DNA of 64,000 nt. It comes from Rhodospirillales bacterium URHD0017. Lineage in GTDB: Bacteria > Pseudomonadota > Alphaproteobacteria > Reyranellales > Reyranellaceae. Shown here in pieces: positions 58,322 through 64,000 of this stretch (its first letter is position 1; each line of letters begins with the position of its first letter). Position numbers and translations under genes: made by a program. A model generated the notes under the pieces. The model was not told where the DNA came from. It saw only the letters and a program-made list of their open reading frames with translations, and did no database searches. Location of the stretch: positions 186,001 through 250,000 of the forward strand of contig FODP01000011.1 of assembly GCA_900110395.1 (NCBI GenBank), given 5' to 3'.

Positions 58322-58705
58322 TCAAGCGGGCTTGTGGCAGACGACACACACCTTGTTGCCGTCGGGATCCCTGAGATAGGCGCCATAGTAGTTGGGATGA
58401 TAGTGCGTGCGCAGCCCCGGTGCACCCTCATCCTTGCCGCCGGCCGACATGCCGGCCTTGTAAGCGGCGTCGACCGCGGGCCGGTTGGCCGCGTCGAGGC
58501 CGACGGTCACGCCGTTGCCGATGGTTGCCGCCTTCTTGTCGAGTGGCGTCACGATCCAGAGCTGCGGGCGTCCGCCGGCGCGACCGTAACCGGCCGCCTC
58601 GGGATAGTCGGCCAGACGCTCGAGCCCCAGCGCCTTGCCGACGCCGTCATAAAAGGCCTTTGCTTTGGCGACATCGTTGGTGCCGACGGTGACATGGCTG
58701 AACAT
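58322..58705 (-). CDS. VOC-superfamily protein (glyoxalase/dioxygenase fold)
   Basis: A 127-residue single-module vicinal-oxygen-chelate protein: MFSHVTVGTNDVAKAKAFYD (metal His), then GAPGLRTHYHPNYYGAYLRD with a conserved His and Tyr and DPDGNKVCVVCHK at the end (metal Glu region replaced by Val-Cys-Val-Val-Cys). Such proteins include glyoxalase I, fosfomycin resistance enzymes and extradiol dioxygenases; the ligand pattern is not clear enough to choose. Probably in one operon with the ABC exporter 33 bases upstream. Confidence 0.88.
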   Translation of the reverse strand: MFSHVTVGTNDVAKAKAFYDGVGKALGLERLADYPEAAGYGRAGGRPQLWIVTPLDKKAATIGNGVTVGLDAANRPAVDAAYKAGMSAGGKDEGAPGLRTHYHPNYYGAYLRDPDGNKVCVVCHKPA

Positions 58706-58738
58706 CCGACCCTCCCTCGTCCTGGCGTGGACATCCGC

Positions 58739-62320
<3,582 letters not shown>

Positions 62321-62393
62321 GAGAATCATTCTACGGCCGAACATTCGTATTCGTCAGTGCACAATTTGAGCGAACCCGTGTACATTTTTGAAC
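62321..62393. promoter_or_regulatory. Short divergent promoter region between ABC exporter and LysR genes
   Basis: These 73 bases must contain both start regions. The sequence is AT-rich relative to its surroundings and contains GTGCACAATTTGAGC and GTGTACATTTTTGAAC, two copies of a GTGxAC element 17 bases apart. LysR proteins commonly bind such divergent spacers; direct evidence is lacking. Confidence 0.4.
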
Positions 62394-63284
62394 ATGGATG
62401 CCAACTGGGACGATCTCCGCGTTTTCCTCACCCTCGCCCGCGAAGGCACGCTCAGCACGGCCGCCAAGGTGCTCGGCGTCAGCCATCCCACGGTCTCCCG
62501 ACGCGTCCAGGCCTTGGAGCAGCAGATCGGCGCGCGCCTGTTCGAGCGCCTGCCCGACCGCTTCGTGCCGACCTCGGCCGGCGAGGAGCTGCTGGCCGAT
62601 ACCGAGGCGATGGAGAAGGCGGCGCTCTCCATCCATCGCCGCAGTGCCGGCCTCAGCGACACGGTGAGCGGCGTGGTGCGCCTGTCGGCCGGCGAGGCGA
62701 TGGCGGTCCTGGTCGCTCGCCATCTTCCGTGGCTGCGGGCCAAACTGCACCAGATCGAGTTCGAAGTGATCGCGAGCCACACCCTCGCCAACCTGTCGCG
62801 CCGCGAGGCCGACCTTCTGATCCGTGAGCAGGTGCCGGAGCTTGCCGGTATCGTCACCCGCAAGCTCTGCAACGTCGCCCATGCGGTCTATGCAGCGCGC
62901 AAGCTCACGCTCAGGCACACCAGCGTGGCGGCACTGATCGACCAGCCCTGGATCGGCTTCGACGACGACCACAGCTACATGCCGGGGCAACGCTGGATAC
63001 ACGAGCAGATCGGCCGGCGGCCCGAGATCCGGGTCAACAACTGGCTCGTGCTGCACGACGCGGTGCGCTCCGGAGCGGGCCTTGCCGTGATGCCCTGCTA
63101 CCTCGCCGACCAGGACCCCAGGCTGCAGCGCGTCGGCGGCGTGTTGCCCGAGATCACCACCGAGCAGTGGCTGCTGGTCCATCGCGACCTCCGCGCCTTG
63201 CCGCGGGTGCGGGCCGTCATGGACGCGCTGGTCGAGCTCTTCCAGCGCCACCGGCAGCTTCTGGAAGGGCGCAGCCAAACGTAG
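62394..63284 (+). CDS. LysR-type transcriptional regulator
   Basis: A 296-residue LysR protein starting at the ATG at 62394 (a TTG two codons upstream is possible). Helix-turn-helix LRVFLTLAREGTLSTAAKVL, GVSHPTVSRRVQALEQQIGA; the effector domain begins about residue 95 (VSGVVRLSAGEAMAVLVARH). Short effector domain with QPWIGFDDDHSYMPGQRWIH. Its divergent partner is the fused ABC exporter and it is followed 16 bases later by a thioesterase gene, so it may control either or both. Confidence 0.93.
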   Translation: MDANWDDLRVFLTLAREGTLSTAAKVLGVSHPTVSRRVQALEQQIGARLFERLPDRFVPTSAGEELLADTEAMEKAALSIHRRSAGLSDTVSGVVRLSAGEAMAVLVARHLPWLRAKLHQIEFEVIASHTLANLSRREADLLIREQVPELAGIVTRKLCNVAHAVYAARKLTLRHTSVAALIDQPWIGFDDDHSYMPGQRWIHEQIGRRPEIRVNNWLVLHDAVRSGAGLAVMPCYLADQDPRLQRVGGVLPEITTEQWLLVHRDLRALPRVRAVMDALVELFQRHRQLLEGRSQT

Positions 63285-63300
63285 AATCGGGGGTGAATGA

Positions 63301-63699
63301 ATGCGGCAGATTCCAGTGGGAGCCAAAGGAACGGCGACGTTGCGGGTGCAGCCCGAGCATCTCGCCAATCGATTCAAGGACGCCATGCTGCCGCAAGTGC
63401 TGGCGACGCCCGTGATGATCCTGATCATGGAAAATGCCGCGCTCAATGCCATCAGACCGTTCCTGGACACCGGTGAAAGCGCCGTCGGCACGGCGGTCGA
63501 TGTGAAGCATTTCGCGGCCACGCCCGTAGGTCACGAGGTGCGCGCGACGGCCGAGGTGGTCGGCGTCGAGGGAAAACGCGTCGCCTTCAAGGTGTCGGCA
63601 AGCGATGGCAAGGAGGAGATCGGCAGCGGCTCGCACCAACGAATCGTGATCGATCTCCGTTCGTTCAACGAACGCCTGGCCAAGAAGAGCGGCCTGTAG
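63301..63699 (+). CDS. Hotdog-fold thioesterase, FlK-like
   Basis: A 132-residue hotdog-fold protein similar to fluoroacetyl-CoA thioesterase FlK and to 4-hydroxybenzoyl-CoA-type thioesterases. The catalytic set typical of FlK appears kept: Thr36 (LATPVM), Glu44 (IMENAA) and His70 (VDVKHFAATPVG). The ATG at 63301 follows GGGGGTGAATGA. Such enzymes hydrolyse a short acyl-CoA and may serve detoxification. It follows the LysR gene by 16 bases. Confidence 0.9.
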   Translation: MRQIPVGAKGTATLRVQPEHLANRFKDAMLPQVLATPVMILIMENAALNAIRPFLDTGESAVGTAVDVKHFAATPVGHEVRATAEVVGVEGKRVAFKVSASDGKEEIGSGSHQRIVIDLRSFNERLAKKSGL

Positions 63700-63794
63700 C
63701 GATCTGCTGGATACCGCCACGCGGCTGGGCCGGCCTCGATGCTGCGCCACGGGAATTCGCGTTATAGTGGGTCGCCTTTTCCGGGAGGGCGCCG

Positions 63795-64000
63795 ATGAAA
63801 AAGACGATGCTTGCGCTGGCCGTGTTGTCCGTCGCGACGGCGGCGCATGCCGAGAACGGCGTGCTGCCGATGGCGGGCAAGCCTGAGGATGTCGGTCTCT
63901 CGTCCGCGCAATTGAAGCGCCTCGAAGAGGTGACGCAGAAACATGTCGATTCCGGCCTGGTGCCGGGTGCCGTCATGCTGGTGGCTCGGCGTGGCAAGAT
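63795..64000 (+). CDS. Serine hydrolase, beta-lactamase-fold family (5' part only)
   Basis: The first 68 residues of a gene running off the right edge. GGGAGGGCGCCG precedes the ATG. A signal peptide (MKKTMLALAVLSVATAAHA) leads to ENGVLPMAGKPEDVGLSSAQ, LKRLEEVTQKHVDSGLVPGA and VMLVARRGK. This is the start of a class C beta-lactamase-like serine hydrolase (DD-peptidase/esterase family); the SxxK motif would lie downstream of the window. Confidence 0.8.
   Translation, partial: MKKTMLALAVLSVATAAHAENGVLPMAGKPEDVGLSSAQLKRLEEVTQKHVDSGLVPGAVMLVARRGK

Overview
The window is GC-rich chromosomal DNA from a free-living, metabolically versatile alphaproteobacterium. The clearest taxonomic signals are two exact matches to the GGAAC-N16-CGTT promoter of the alphaproteobacterial general stress sigma factor EcfG, many orphan periplasmic substrate receptors (three Bug/TctC proteins and four peptide-type ABC receptors), and adenylate cyclase-TolB-TPR and thiolase/DUF35 genes. 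A Reyranella-like or other rhodospirillalean/rhizobialean soil organism fits, but this is inference. I see no rRNA, tRNA, CRISPR array, transposase, integrase or plasmid gene.

Layout. 1-4057: three tandem paralogous peptide-type ABC receptors with no permease beside them. 4364-5961: an orphan Bug receptor, a small protein and a 57-residue zinc-ribbon protein. 6028-14460: a LysR regulator followed by a branched-chain-type ABC transporter (receptor, two permeases, two ATPases) overlapping a shikimate dehydrogenase and a QuiC1-type 3-dehydroshikimate dehydratase; this reads as one uptake-and-catabolism operon feeding protocatechuate. 14597-16875: MBL-fold hydrolase, membrane protein and class A beta-lactamase. 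17017-22853: a tightly coupled five-gene MCE/Mla-type operon containing an ABC-ATPase homologue that has lost its catalytic motifs and a membrane sensor with a degenerate cyclase domain. 22907-28717: three MFS transporters, stress-associated small genes, YidB-family protein and a GST. 28765-37433: molybdopterin oxidoreductase large subunit, DMT exporter, peptide-type receptor, two amidases and an M20 amidohydrolase. 37434-37978: a 545-base gene-free stretch rich in short repeats and palindromes. 37979-46412: cupin-like protein, intact adenylate cyclase-TolB-TPR protein, AHSA1/ArsR pair, MarR-led amidohydrolase/thiolase/DUF35 operon, and small stress-type genes. 46477-55715: membrane-embedded patatin, hydrolase/Bug/phosphotransferase genes, AI-2E family permease, YqjD/YqjE-like pair under an EcfG-type promoter, and an M28-like peptidase. 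55838-64000: SIS protein, glutaredoxin-DinB fusion with an in-frame UGA at the first cysteine of its CxxC, third Bug receptor, VOC protein, full-length fused ABC exporter, LysR, hotdog thioesterase and the start of a serine hydrolase.

The two observations I rate highest are the glutaredoxin-DinB gene whose UGA falls exactly where a redox cysteine should be (a candidate UxxC selenoprotein, or a precise nonsense mutation), and the MCE operon with a pseudo-ATPase translationally coupled to a sensor carrying a pseudo-cyclase. Three different families of dispersed inverted repeats also punctuate the intergenic spaces.
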